A stretch of DNA of 64,000 nucleotides from Leclercia adecarboxylata (GCF_006874705.1 NZ_CP035382.1:3534001-3598000), one strand, 5' to 3'. Shown: positions 49,694 to 57,890, numbered from the stretch's first letter. Notes: generated by a model from the letters alone, not told the origin. Made by a program: numbers and translations.

Positions 49694-49722
49694 GCCCGTA
49701 CGAAAGTACGGGCTGTTTTTTT
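49694..49722 (+). terminator. Rho-independent terminator of the AGCS gene
   Basis: Perfect 8-bp stem GCCCGTAC/GTACGGGC with a GAAA loop, then TGTTTTTTT. The same stem occurs in inverted orientation in the second tRNA repeat array (53541-53560). Confidence 0.9.
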
Positions 49723-49734
49723 ATAGGAGTAGTG

Positions 49735-50271
49735 AAGGGGATTGCTTCGCTCACCCTGCGGGCAGCCTGTTCGCTGCGCTCTCAGGCTGTCCAACTGGCT
49801 GTCGCCAGTTGTCGAACCCTCGGTCGGGGGGGCTCATCCCTCCCGGCGGCGTGCTACATGCGAAAAAAAAGCCCGCATTTTCATGCGAGCTCTTCTTTAA
49901 ATATGGCGGTGAGGGAGGGATTGACTCGCTTCGCTCGCCCTGCGGGCAGCCTGTTCGCTGCGCTCTCAGGCTGTCCAACTGGCTGTCGCCAGTTGTCGAA
50001 CCCTCGGTCGGGGGGGCTCATCCCTCCCGGCGGCGTGCTACATGCGAAAAAAAAGCCCGCATTTTCATGCGAGCTCTTCTTTAAATATGGCGGTGAGGGA
50101 GGGATTGACTCGCTTCGCTCGCCCTGCGGGCAGCCTGTTCGCTGCGCTCTCAGGCTGTCCAACTGGCTGTCGCCAGTTGTCGAACCCTCGGTCGAGGGTT
50201 CTCATCCCTCCCGGCGGCGTGCTACATGCGAAAAAAAAGCCCGCATTTTCATGCGAGCTCTTCTTTAAATA
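49735..50271 (-). repeat. 184-bp tandem repeats downstream of the first tRNA-Ser
   Basis: About 2.9 copies of a 184-bp unit (boundaries at 49904, 50088 and 50272). Read on the minus strand, each complete unit starts right after a copy of the last 19 nt of tRNA-Ser. It then holds a hairpin terminator with eight T (for example 50231-50258), a GC-rich segment GCCGCCGGGAGGGATGAG, a T-arm-like GAGGGTTCGA, a 73-nt structured insert and the next tRNA 3' end. The distal copy (49735-49903) has diverged. No protein is likely; the open frames on both strands come from the repeats. Confidence 0.9.
50231..50258 (-). terminator. Terminator of the first tRNA-Ser gene
   Basis: On the minus strand GCTCGCAT-GAAA-ATGCGGGC with one mismatch, followed by eight T, 14 nt after the tRNA CCA end. 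The same element recurs in the following repeat units. Confidence 0.85.
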
Positions 50272-50359
50272 TGGCGGTGAGGGAGGGATTCGAACCCTCG
50301 ATACGTTGCCGTATACACACTTTCCAGGCGTGCTCCTTCAGCCACTCGGACACCTCACC
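50272..50359 (-). tRNA. serX: tRNA-Ser (anticodon GGA), copy 1
   Basis: 88-nt serine tRNA with encoded CCA. The acceptor/D region GGTGAGGTGTCCGAGTGG, the anticodon loop around CTGGAAAG (GGA), a long class II variable arm and the T-arm GAGGGTTCGAATCCCTC all fit E. coli serW/serX. Its position before ghrA matches serX. An identical copy is found at 53759-53846, so which one is the true orthologue is open. Confidence 0.96.
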
Positions 50360-50401
50360 ATATTGTTTTGCTGCCTTTCCTCTCGGGGGCAACGGGGCGC
50401 T

Positions 50402-50430
50402 ACTATAGGGAGTCGGGCTAAATCGGTCAA
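50402..50430 (-). promoter_or_regulatory. Promoter of tRNA-Ser copy 1
   Basis: On the minus strand TTGACC, a 17-bp spacer and TATAGT, followed by the GC-rich discriminator AGCGCCCC. This is the pattern of stringently controlled stable-RNA promoters. The leader to the tRNA is about 36 nt. Confidence 0.85.
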
Positions 50431-50505
50431 GCAGATTTTCTGCTTTACCGCGCGTTCGGTTAAGCAATAATCAGCTCCACGGTTTTCGGGCCGTGGAGCT
50501 AACCC

Positions 50506-51183
50506 TTAACGCTGCGAATCGAGGGCTTCGCTGTTCTTCACCACCTCTTGCGCCTTGCCGTAGCTTTCAATCAGCAACTGATACGCCGGGAAAATGTGCG
50601 TGTAGACTTCTGCCCACTGCGCCGCATCCTCACGATTCCAGGTGCGCTGGATCTCCGAGGCCACAGCTGCGGTGTCCATAGGGACAACGCCCGCCTGCAC
50701 CACCCGCGCCAGGGTGATCTCCTGCGCCATCTTGCTGTAGGTGCCCGAGGCATCGATCACCGCAAAGACTTTATAGCCGTCAGCCACCGCGCTTATCGAC
50801 GGGAAAGCCATGCAGACGCTGGTGATGGTGCCAGCGATAATCAGCGTCCTGCGTCCGGTCGCCTTCACGGCGGCCACGAACTCCGGGTTATCCCAGGCGT
50901 TGATCTCACCTTTACGCGCTACGTACTGCGCATGCGGGGCGTTAGCGTGGATCTCCGGGATCAGCGGCCCATTTGGCCCCTGCGGCACGGAGGCGGTGGT
51001 GATCACCGGGATATTCGCCAGGCTGGCGATTTTCGCCAGCGCCGCAGCGCGGGCACGCAGCTCCGGCATCGGCATGTCACCAACGGTCTGGAACAGGCCG
51101 CTCTGGTGGTCGATCAGCAGCATCACCGCATCATTCACATCAATCCCCGGACGTGCACCGTTAAAGTTAGCTGGGGTAGACAT
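50506..51183 (-). CDS. Isochorismatase-family hydrolase (YcaC-like)
   Basis: Cysteine hydrolase of 225 residues. Asp is in LLIDHQSGLFQTV, Lys in ARKGEINAW and Cys in GTITSVCMAFPS, completing the isochorismatase-like triad. The length and the C-terminal extension with IFPAYQLLIESYGKA resemble the YcaC group, for which no physiological substrate is known. It lies 20 bp downstream of the pirin gene on the same strand and inside the segment flanked by the two tRNA-Ser genes. Confidence 0.88.
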   Translation of the reverse strand: MSTPANFNGARPGIDVNDAVMLLIDHQSGLFQTVGDMPMPELRARAAALAKIASLANIPVITTASVPQGPNGPLIPEIHANAPHAQYVARKGEINAWDNPEFVAAVKATGRRTLIIAGTITSVCMAFPSISAVADGYKVFAVIDASGTYSKMAQEITLARVVQAGVVPMDTAAVASEIQRTWNREDAAQWAEVYTHIFPAYQLLIESYGKAQEVVKNSEALDSQR

Positions 51184-51203
51184 GGTTCTCTCCTTTATTA
51201 CGT

Positions 51204-52064
51204 TCAGATCTGGCCGAAGCGGCCGGAATTAAAATCGCGAATAGCTTCAGCGATTTCGGTTTTACTGTTCATCACAAACGGGCCGTAGCCGACAATCGGT
51301 TCGTTCAGCGGCTCTCCGGCCATCAGCAGCACTTTGGCGTCGCTGCTGGCCTCCAGATGCAGCTTCTCGCCTTCCTGACTCAGGACAACAAGCTGAGCTT
51401 CACCCGCATGGGCGGAACCGTTCACCGTCACGTTGCCTTCCAGCACCACCAGCGCCGTGCTCCAGCCTTCTGGCTGAGCGAGCGTCAGATGACTGTCCTG
51501 ACGCAGGGCGATGTCCCAGACGTTCAGCGGGGAGTAAGTGTGGGCCGGGCCGGTCACGTCCTCGTAGCGCCCGGCAATCACCCGCAGTTCGCCGCTGTTA
51601 TCGGGCAGGGCCACCACCGGAATCTGGTTCTTGATGATGCTCTGGTAGCCCGGTGTCGCCATCTTGTCTTTCGCCGGCAGGTTGACCCACAGTTGCATCA
51701 TTTTTAATTCGCCCCCTTGCTGCGCAAAGGCGCTGGAGTGGAACTCCTCGTGCAGAATGCCGGAACCAGCCGTCATCCACTGGACGTCACCCGGGCCAAT
51801 CACGCCACCTTTACCCGTCGAGTCACGATGCTCCACTTCGCCGGAATAGACGATGGTGACTGTCTCAAAGCCACGGTGGGGATGTTCACCCACGCCGCGC
51901 TTTGCCCCATCAGCCGGGAAGCTGTGCGGCCCGGCGTAGTCCAGCAGTAAAAACGGGCTAAGCGGTTCGCCGTGGGTCTGGTAAGAAAACATCGAGCGCA
52001 CCGGGAAACCGTCGCCAACCCAGTGCTGGCGGGGTGCGGTATAAATGCCTGTTACATTTTTCAT
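51204..52064 (-). CDS. Pirin family protein (YhhW-like)
   Basis: Bicupin protein of 286 residues. The pirin signature is in the first cupin: GVGEHPHRGFETVTIVYSGE, GPGDVQWMTAGSGILHEEF. Metal ligands His, His, His and Glu are visible. The start at 52064 (MKNVTGIYTAPRQHWVGDGF) has GGAG upstream; an ATG further upstream adds a tail that overlaps the regulatory region. Some pirins are quercetinases. It is divergent from a LysR gene and followed by the isochorismatase-like gene, which suggests a small LysR-controlled operon. Confidence 0.92.
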   Translation of the reverse strand: MKNVTGIYTAPRQHWVGDGFPVRSMFSYQTHGEPLSPFLLLDYAGPHSFPADGAKRGVGEHPHRGFETVTIVYSGEVEHRDSTGKGGVIGPGDVQWMTAGSGILHEEFHSSAFAQQGGELKMMQLWVNLPAKDKMATPGYQSIIKNQIPVVALPDNSGELRVIAGRYEDVTGPAHTYSPLNVWDIALRQDSHLTLAQPEGWSTALVVLEGNVTVNGSAHAGEAQLVVLSQEGEKLHLEASSDAKVLLMAGEPLNEPIVGYGPFVMNSKTEIAEAIRDFNSGRFGQI

Positions 52065-52174
52065 CGTCTTCTCCTGATGTTCTGTTGATGTAATTAGCTT
52101 ATATTCAGGTTTAATATCCCGGTAGATAGCGTAAATGACATGCACTGTTCCAGAAATGGAACGATGAGGACGTT

Positions 52175-53080
52175 ATGCAGGATCTCAATGATTTCGTATG
52201 GTTTGTGAAAGTGGTGGATCATGGCGGCTTCGCGGCGGCAGGCAGGGCGCTCGATCAGCCAAAATCTAAACTTAGCCGCCGGATTGCCCAGCTGGAAGAG
52301 CGGCTCGGCGTGCGCTTGATCCAGCGCACCACCCGCCAGTTTGCGGTTACGGAGGTGGGGCATACCTTCTACCAGCACTGTAAGGCGATGCTGGTAGAAG
52401 CTGAGGCGGCAGAGGAGGCCGTTGCGGCGCTGCAGGCTGAACCCCGCGGCATGGTGAGCATCACCTGCCCGGTGACGCTTTTGCATGTCCACGTCGGCCC
52501 GATGCTGGCAAGGTTTATGGCGCGCTATCCCGGCATTAATTTACAGCTCGAGGCGACCAACCGGCGGGTGGATCTGGTGGCGGAAGGTATCGACGTGGCG
52601 ATCCGCGTGCGCCCCCGTCCCTTTGATGACAGCGATCTGGTTCTGCGGGTGCTGGCTGACAGAGGGCACTGTCTGGTGGCCTCGCCGCAGCTGATTGACA
52701 GGCTGGGCACGCCAGTGGTGCCGTCTGAACTCAGCGCCTGGCCCGGCCTGAGTATGGGGGAGGGGAAACAGGTGCACAAATGGGCGCTGAGCGGGCCGGA
52801 AGGGGCCAGGGCGGAGATTCATTTTCAACCGCGCCTGATTACGACCGACATGCTGGCGCTGCGGGAAGCGGCGATGGCAGGGGTGGGCCTGGTCCAGCTG
52901 CCGATTTTGATGGTCAAGGATCAACTCGCGTCGGGGGAGCTGATAAAAGTGCTCGAGGCGTGGGAGCCACGGCGGGAGGTGATCCACGCGGTCTATCCTT
53001 CGCGGCGTGGGCTGTTACCGTCCGTCAGAACGCTGGTGGATTTTTTGACCGGGGAGTATGCGCGGATGGTGGAGGAGTGA
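52175..53080 (+). CDS. LysR-family transcriptional regulator
   Basis: 301-residue regulator. The winged helix-turn-helix (about 3-60) includes VVDHGGFAAAGRALDQPKSK and LSRRIAQLEERLGVRLIQRT. The effector domain follows (about 88-295), of the DsdC/AaeR-like type common in pirin-linked LysR proteins. Divergent from the pirin gene by about 110 bp, so it probably controls it. Confidence 0.92.
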   Translation: MQDLNDFVWFVKVVDHGGFAAAGRALDQPKSKLSRRIAQLEERLGVRLIQRTTRQFAVTEVGHTFYQHCKAMLVEAEAAEEAVAALQAEPRGMVSITCPVTLLHVHVGPMLARFMARYPGINLQLEATNRRVDLVAEGIDVAIRVRPRPFDDSDLVLRVLADRGHCLVASPQLIDRLGTPVVPSELSAWPGLSMGEGKQVHKWALSGPEGARAEIHFQPRLITTDMLALREAAMAGVGLVQLPILMVKDQLASGELIKVLEAWEPRREVIHAVYPSRRGLLPSVRTLVDFLTGEYARMVEE

Positions 53081-53093
53081 CGCCGGGTTTGGG

Positions 53094-53375
53094 TTTTGTA
53101 GGTCGGGTAAGCGTTAGCGCCACCCGACAAGCAGGCCGCACGGAGTTGCATTTGGTGAAAACGCCTGATGGCGCTGCGCTTATCAGGCCTACGGGGCGAG
53201 GCCGGGTCTGGATTTTGTAGGTCGGGTAAGCGTTAGCGCCACCCGACATGAAGACCGCACGGAGTTGCATTTGGTGAAAACGCCTGATGGTGCTGCGCTT
53301 ATCAGGCCTACGGGGCGAGGCCGGGTCTGGATTTTGTAGGTCGGGTAAGCGTTAGCGCCACCCGACATTTCCAGA
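53094..53375. repeat. 119-bp tandem REP/BIME array
   Basis: About 2.4 copies with a period of 119 bp (TTTTGTAGGTCGGGTAAGCG begins at 53094, 53213 and 53332). Each unit contains two REP palindromes, one with GTAGGTCGGGTAAGCGTTAG and one with CGCCTGATGG-GCTGCGCTT. It is an interspersed mosaic element next to the second tRNA repeat array. Confidence 0.88.
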
Positions 53376-53534
53376 CTGCACGGTGTTGCATATAGCACCG
53401 GGAGGGATTGACTCGCTTCGCTCGCCCTGCGGGCAGCCTGTTCGCTGCGCTCTCAGGCTGTCCAACTGGCTGTCGCCAGTTGTCGAACCCTCGGCCGGGG
53501 GTTCTCATCCCTCCCTCTCGGGAGAATATAAAAG

Positions 53535-53560
53535 AAAAAAGCCCGTACTTTCGTACGGGC
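53535..53560 (-). terminator. Terminator in the distal repeat of array 2
   Basis: Minus-strand GCCCGTAC-GAAA-GTACGGGC with six T. The stem is the same as the AGCS gene terminator, placed in the opposite orientation. Confidence 0.8.
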
Positions 53561-53717
53561 TCTCATCTCGAATATGGCGGTGAGGGAGGGATTGACTCGC
53601 TGCGCTCGCCCTGCGGGCAGCCTGTTCGCTGCGCTCTCAGGCTGTCCAACTGGCTGTCGCCAGTTGTCGAACCCTCAGTCGAGGGGGCTCATCCCTCCCG
53701 GCGGCGTGCTACATGCG

Positions 53718-53745
53718 AAAAAAAAGCCCGCATTTTCATGCGAGC
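53718..53745 (-). terminator. Terminator of the second tRNA-Ser gene
   Basis: Same element as at 50231-50258: GCTCGCAT-GAAA-ATGCGGGC with one mismatch, then eight T, 14 nt after CCA. Confidence 0.85.
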
Positions 53746-53758
53746 TCTTCTTTAAATA

Positions 53759-53846
53759 TGGCGGTGAGGGAGGGATTCGAACCCTCGATACGTTGCCGTA
53801 TACACACTTTCCAGGCGTGCTCCTTCAGCCACTCGGACACCTCACC
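53759..53846 (-). tRNA. tRNA-Ser (anticodon GGA), copy 2
   Basis: 88 nt, identical to the copy at 50272-50359, with encoded CCA and the same orientation. It directly precedes ghrA (which is on the plus strand), the position of serX in E. coli, so this may be the original copy. Confidence 0.96.
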
Positions 53847-53880
53847 ATATTGTCATCCCGTTGTTGCTGGGACGGGCGCT

Positions 53881-53909
53881 AATGTAAGGAAAAGCCTTAC
53901 TTACGTCAA
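53881..53909 (-). promoter_or_regulatory. Promoter of tRNA-Ser copy 2
   Basis: On the minus strand TTGACG, a 17-bp spacer, TACATT, then discriminator AGCGCCCG. Architecture is the same as for copy 1, but the sequence outside the key elements differs. Confidence 0.75.
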
Positions 53910-54074
53910 TCAACTTTTTCAGTAAATTAGCGCGTTGAGACAAACTTCAACCAACCTGATTTCTAATTGTGCTGAAAGTGCCTTTTTTATCAACAACGAC
54001 CGCGGCAACAAATTTTGCTATGCTGCGATGCAGTTGAAAATGAACGTAAAACAGCGCAACAGAAGGCAATCGCA

Positions 54075-55013
54075 ATGGACATCATTTTTTACCACCCAAC
54101 ATTTGATAACGCTTACTGGATTAAAACGCTTACGGCGGCGCTGCCGGGCGCGCGGGTTCGCGAGTGGAAACGCGGTGATAACGAACCGGCGGATTATGCG
54201 CTGGTGTGGCATCCCCCGGTAGAGATGCTGCAGGGGCGTAATCTGAAGGCGGTGTTTGCCCTCGGCGCCGGGGTGGATTCGATCCTCAGCAAACTGAAAG
54301 CGCACCCGGAAATGCTGGCGGAGACGATCCCCCTGTTTCGCCTTGAAGATACCGGCATGGGCCAGCAGATGCAGGAGTATGCCGTAAGCCAGGTGCTGCA
54401 CTGGTTCCGCCGCTTTGATGACTATCAGGCGTTAAAACAGCAGGCCCGCTGGGAGCCGCTGGCGGATTATCAGCGCGAAGATTTTACCATCGGTATTCTT
54501 GGGGCCGGGGTGCTGGGTTCTAAGGTGGCCGAGGCGCTGGCGCCCTGGGGCTTCCCGCTGCGCTGCTGGAGCCGCACCCGTAAGGACTACCCTGGCGTGA
54601 CCAGCTTTGCCGGTATGGATGAATTGCCGCAGTTTTTACAGGGCACGCGGGTGCTGATTAACCTCCTGCCAAATACGGCGGAGACGGTCGGGATCATCAA
54701 TAGCGGTCTGCTGAATCAGCTGGCGGATAACAGCTATCTGATGAACCTGGCGCGCGGCGTTCACGTGGTGGAGGCCGATCTGCTGGCGGCGCTGGAGCGT
54801 GGCAAGCTGAAAGGGGCGATGCTGGATGTCTACAGTAAAGAGCCGTTGCCTGCCGACCATCCTTTATGGGCCCATCCGCGCGTGGCCATGACGCCACACG
54901 TGGCGGCGGTGACGCGTCCGGCCGAAGCCGTGGCCTATATCGCGCGCACCATCACCCAGCTGGAAAAAGGCGAGCCGGTCACCGGGCAGGTCGACAGGCA
55001 GCGCGGTTACTGA
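54075..55013 (+). CDS. ghrA: Glyoxylate/hydroxypyruvate reductase A
   Basis: NADPH-dependent 2-hydroxyacid dehydrogenase reducing glyoxylate and hydroxypyruvate. 312 residues, the E. coli length. The nucleotide-binding motif is [16 protein letters not shown] at about 140-155. [15 protein letters not shown] carries the catalytic Arg region, and [10 protein letters not shown] the catalytic His. The start at 54075 ([15 protein letters not shown]) is preferred; an ATG 20 codons upstream is out of the family alignment. Confidence 0.97.
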   Translation: MDIIFYHPTFDNAYWIKTLTAALPGARVREWKRGDNEPADYALVWHPPVEMLQGRNLKAVFALGAGVDSILSKLKAHPEMLAETIPLFRLEDTGMGQQMQEYAVSQVLHWFRRFDDYQALKQQARWEPLADYQREDFTIGILGAGVLGSKVAEALAPWGFPLRCWSRTRKDYPGVTSFAGMDELPQFLQGTRVLINLLPNTAETVGIINSGLLNQLADNSYLMNLARGVHVVEADLLAALERGKLKGAMLDVYSKEPLPADHPLWAHPRVAMTPHVAAVTRPAEAVAYIARTITQLEKGEPVTGQVDRQRGY

Positions 55014-55096
55014 GTCAAACCCGGCCATCGCCGGGTTTTTGCTAATAAACGCCTGGGATAACTGCTATCCTTTGGGAAACACGAGAGGAGAGAACG

Positions 55097-55834
55097 ATGT
55101 ACCCCGTTGACCTGCATATGCATACCGTCGCCAGCACTCACGCCTACAGCAATCTTCATGACTACATCGCCCAGGCAAAGGTAAAGAACATCAAGCTCTT
55201 TGCGATCACCGATCATGGTCCGGATATGGCAGATGCCCCGCACTACTGGCACTTTGTGAATATGCGTATCTGGCCGCGGGTGGTGGATGGAGTGGGGATC
55301 CTGCGCGGAATTGAGGCCAACATCAAAAACACCCAGGGTGAGATTGACTGTACCGGTCCGATGCTGACCTCGCTGGATCTGATCCTCGCCGGTTTTCATG
55401 AGCCGGTATTTGCCCCGCAGGACAAAGCCACCAATACCGAGGCGATGATTGCCACTATTGCCAGCGGCAACGTGCATATCATCAGCCATCCGGGCAACCC
55501 GAAATACCCTATCGACATTCAGGCCGTCGCCCGTGCGGCGGCAGAGCATCGCGTAGCGCTGGAGATCAACAACTCCTCGTTTATTCACTCCCGCAAGGGC
55601 AGTGAAGCGAACTGCCGTGACGTCGCGGCGGCGGTGCGTGACGCCGGCGGATACGTGGCGCTGGGATCCGACTCCCATACCGCCTTTACGCTGGGTGATT
55701 TTAGCGAGTGCCGCAAGATCCTCGATGCGGTAGGCTTCCCTGAAGAGCGCATTCTGAACGTGACGCCACGTCGTTTACTCGACTTCCTGGCGTCGCGTGG
55801 TATGGCGCCGATCGCCGAATTTGCTGAATTTTAA
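55097..55834 (+). CDS. ycdX: YcdX PHP-domain phosphatase
   Basis: 245-residue PHP (polymerase and histidinol phosphatase) domain protein with trinuclear zinc. Metal-binding motifs are DLHMHTVAS at residues 4-12, TDHGPDM at about 38, and [10 protein letters not shown] near 190. Active on phosphate esters in vitro; linked to swarming motility in E. coli. GAGAGGAGAG precedes the ATG. Confidence 0.96.
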   Translation: MYPVDLHMHTVASTHAYSNLHDYIAQAKVKNIKLFAITDHGPDMADAPHYWHFVNMRIWPRVVDGVGILRGIEANIKNTQGEIDCTGPMLTSLDLILAGFHEPVFAPQDKATNTEAMIATIASGNVHIISHPGNPKYPIDIQAVARAAAEHRVALEINNSSFIHSRKGSEANCRDVAAAVRDAGGYVALGSDSHTAFTLGDFSECRKILDAVGFPEERILNVTPRRLLDFLASRGMAPIAEFAEF

Positions 55835-55854
55835 CTGTGTAATGGACTAAATAA

Positions 55855-56409
55855 ATGAACGAGTTTTCCATCCTCTGCCGCGTACTGGGTTCCCTCTACT
55901 ATCGTCAGCCGCAGGATCCGCTGCTGGTGCCGCTGTTTACCCTGATCCGCGAAGGCAAGCTGGCCCAGAGCTGGCCGCTTGAGCAGGATGAGCTGCTGCT
56001 GCGTCTGCAAAACAGCTGCGACATGCAGCAGATTGCAGCCGATTACAATGCGCTGTTTGTCGGGGAAGAGTGTCGCGTGTCGCCTTATCGCTCCGCCTGG
56101 GAAGAGGGGGCTACCGAAGCTGAAGTACGTGCGTTTCTCTCTTCACGCGGTATGCCGCTGACCGATACGCCAGCCGATCATATCGGCACGCTGCTGCTGG
56201 CGGCATCGTGGATTGAAGATCACGCGGCAGAAGACGAAAACGAGGCGCTGGAAACGCTCTTTGGGGAGTACATTTTACCCTGGTGTGGGGCGTTTCTCGG
56301 CAAGGTAGAGGCGCATGCTGCGTCGCCGTTCTGGCGCACTATGGCACCTCTCACCCGCGACGCCGTTGCCGCTATGTGGGACGAACTGCAGGAAGAGAAT
56401 GAAGAGTGA
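55855..56409 (+). CDS. ycdY: YcdY, TorD-family chaperone
   Basis: 184-residue, all-helical protein of the TorD/DmsD family of redox-enzyme maturation chaperones. GEECRVSPYRSAWEEG near residue 62 is the family core motif. In E. coli it stimulates YcdX rather than a molybdoenzyme. Twenty bases after ycdX. Confidence 0.95.
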   Translation: MNEFSILCRVLGSLYYRQPQDPLLVPLFTLIREGKLAQSWPLEQDELLLRLQNSCDMQQIAADYNALFVGEECRVSPYRSAWEEGATEAEVRAFLSSRGMPLTDTPADHIGTLLLAASWIEDHAAEDENEALETLFGEYILPWCGAFLGKVEAHAASPFWRTMAPLTRDAVAAMWDELQEENEE

Positions 56410-56505
56410 TCTGGATCACCTTATTAATGTAACAGCAAATCTCAATTTGCATATTATGTGTTCTTGATCTCATTTCATGGCCGCGTATCTGCTAAGATGC
56501 GCGCC

Positions 56506-56988
56506 ATGAACATATTACTTTCTATTGCAATCACAACAGGGATCCTCTCCGGCATATGGGGATGGGTCGCCGTCTCCCTTGGCCTCCTGAGCTGGGCGGG
56601 TTTTCTGGGCTGCACGGCCTATTTCGCCTGTCCACAGGGTGGCGTGAAGGGGTTGTTTATCTCGGCGTGTACGCTGATCAGCGGTGTGGTGTGGGCAATG
56701 ATTATTATCCACGGCAGCGCGCTGGCACCCCATCTGGAGATTGTCGGCTACGTCATGACCGGCGTGGTGGCGTTTTTGATGTGTATCCAGGCGAAACATC
56801 TGCTGCTGTCGTTTGTACCCGGCACCTTTATGGGCGCCTGCGCCACCTTTGCAGGGCAGGGGGACTGGCGGCTGGTGGTTCCTTCGCTGGCCTTAGGGCT
56901 GGTGTTTGGCTACGCGATGAAAAACAGCGGCCTGTGGCTGGCGGCGCGCAGGGACAGGACGCGAAACGTCACGGCGTTAAGCAAATAA
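56506..56988 (+). CDS. ycdZ: YcdZ, DUF1097 inner membrane protein
   Basis: 160 residues with about five transmembrane helices. The N-terminus (MNILLSIAITTGILSGIWGW) and AKHLLLSFVPGTFMGACATF are conserved. Function unknown. The start at 56506 is chosen because the protein then begins like its E. coli relative; an upstream in-frame ATG adds 16 polar residues. Confidence 0.93.
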   Translation: MNILLSIAITTGILSGIWGWVAVSLGLLSWAGFLGCTAYFACPQGGVKGLFISACTLISGVVWAMIIIHGSALAPHLEIVGYVMTGVVAFLMCIQAKHLLLSFVPGTFMGACATFAGQGDWRLVVPSLALGLVFGYAMKNSGLWLAARRDRTRNVTALSK

Positions 56989-57017
56989 AAAAGGCGAGAC
57001 CCCGGTCTCGCCTTTTT
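56988..57017. terminator. Bidirectional terminator between ycdZ and csgG
   Basis: Stem AAAAAGGCGAGACC/GGTCTCGCCTTTTT around two C, with A-tract and T-tract on the outside. It can serve both the plus-strand ycdZ and the minus-strand csgG. Confidence 0.88.
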
Positions 57018-57030
57018 AATGCGCTTTCTG

Positions 57031-57864
57031 TCAGGATTCTGGCGGCGATGACATCTCGCGGTATTTCACCAGAACATCGTTTTTCACTTCGTTCTTGTTT
57101 TGCAGGTCCCACAGGCCGCGATCGATACCGTCGTTAATCAGGAAGATTACCCCGGTTTCGATAGCCGACATCAGGCACAGCATCACCGGTTCGTTCGAGG
57201 TATAGCCGATTTCGCCTTCCAGCAGTCGCTGGTAGTCGATAAAGCGGAAGACCCCGGCCTGAACCTCGTAAGAGAGAATCGTTTTGCTGGTGGTGACGGA
57301 GGATAAGATCTCCCCGGTACTGACGTTGACCACACGCAGGTTCACCGCGATCTGGTCAAGCTGGTACTGGGTGTCACCGCCGATACCGAAGTAGCGCGCC
57401 CCCACGCCCCCCGATTTCACATTACTTTCGTAACCGATAATCGAGCCTTCAACCATGACGTTTGCCGCCGTGAGTGAGTGCAACGGAATACGGTTGTTCA
57501 TCGCCACGGTGCCGTTATCCTGCGCTGCACGAATGATTTTGCGTTCGTTGAGCAGGTTTTGCAGCCCCTGGCGTTCCAGAGGAATAAACCAGCGAGAATC
57601 TTTTAACGCCGTGACCAGCATCGCGGTGGCGCTTTGCGGGACAGCAGTGGAGAAGTTACTTGCCGGATAAGGTTTAAATTGACCCGTTTCATCCTGAATA
57701 TTGTAAACCGACACGTAGATTTTACCCGTTGGCAGTGGTAACTGGGTTAAATCACGATAGCTTTGGGCGCGAGGCATTAATGTCGGTTTTGCCGCCTGTT
57801 TCGGGGGAGCAGTTAAACAACCGCTCAATAAGCATACTGCAACAAGTATGAGAAAGCGCTGCAT
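57031..57864 (-). CDS. csgG: Curli secretion channel CsgG
   Basis: Outer-membrane lipoprotein (277 residues) that forms the nonameric pore for CsgA and CsgB export. Lipobox LLSGC gives the acylated Cys at about residue 16. The constriction loop region SVYNIQDETGQFKPYPASNF is conserved. Last gene of csgDEFG. Confidence 0.97.
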   Translation of the reverse strand: MQRFLILVAVCLLSGCLTAPPKQAAKPTLMPRAQSYRDLTQLPLPTGKIYVSVYNIQDETGQFKPYPASNFSTAVPQSATAMLVTALKDSRWFIPLERQGLQNLLNERKIIRAAQDNGTVAMNNRIPLHSLTAANVMVEGSIIGYESNVKSGGVGARYFGIGGDTQYQLDQIAVNLRVVNVSTGEILSSVTTSKTILSYEVQAGVFRFIDYQRLLEGEIGYTSNEPVMLCLMSAIETGVIFLINDGIDRGLWDLQNKNEVKNDVLVKYREMSSPPES

Positions 57865-57890
57865 GATTATTGTCCTTATCTCGACATTGC

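Larger units (their letters stand above)
53400..53758 (-). repeat. 184-bp tandem repeats downstream of the second tRNA-Ser
   Basis: Nearly two copies of the same 184-bp unit (boundaries 53575 and 53759; the distal copy begins at 53400 without the last nine bases of the tRNA end). The insert sequence is almost identical to that of the first array. The distal unit has a different but perfect terminator stem (53535-53560). Open frames here are artefacts of the repeats. Confidence 0.9.

Noticed and set aside
49732..50470. Open frames with repeated peptides across the tRNA-Ser repeats (also 53383-53925)
   Set aside because: They are translations of the 184-bp non-coding repeats and of the tRNA. 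Their repeated residues follow the DNA period; no start signals.
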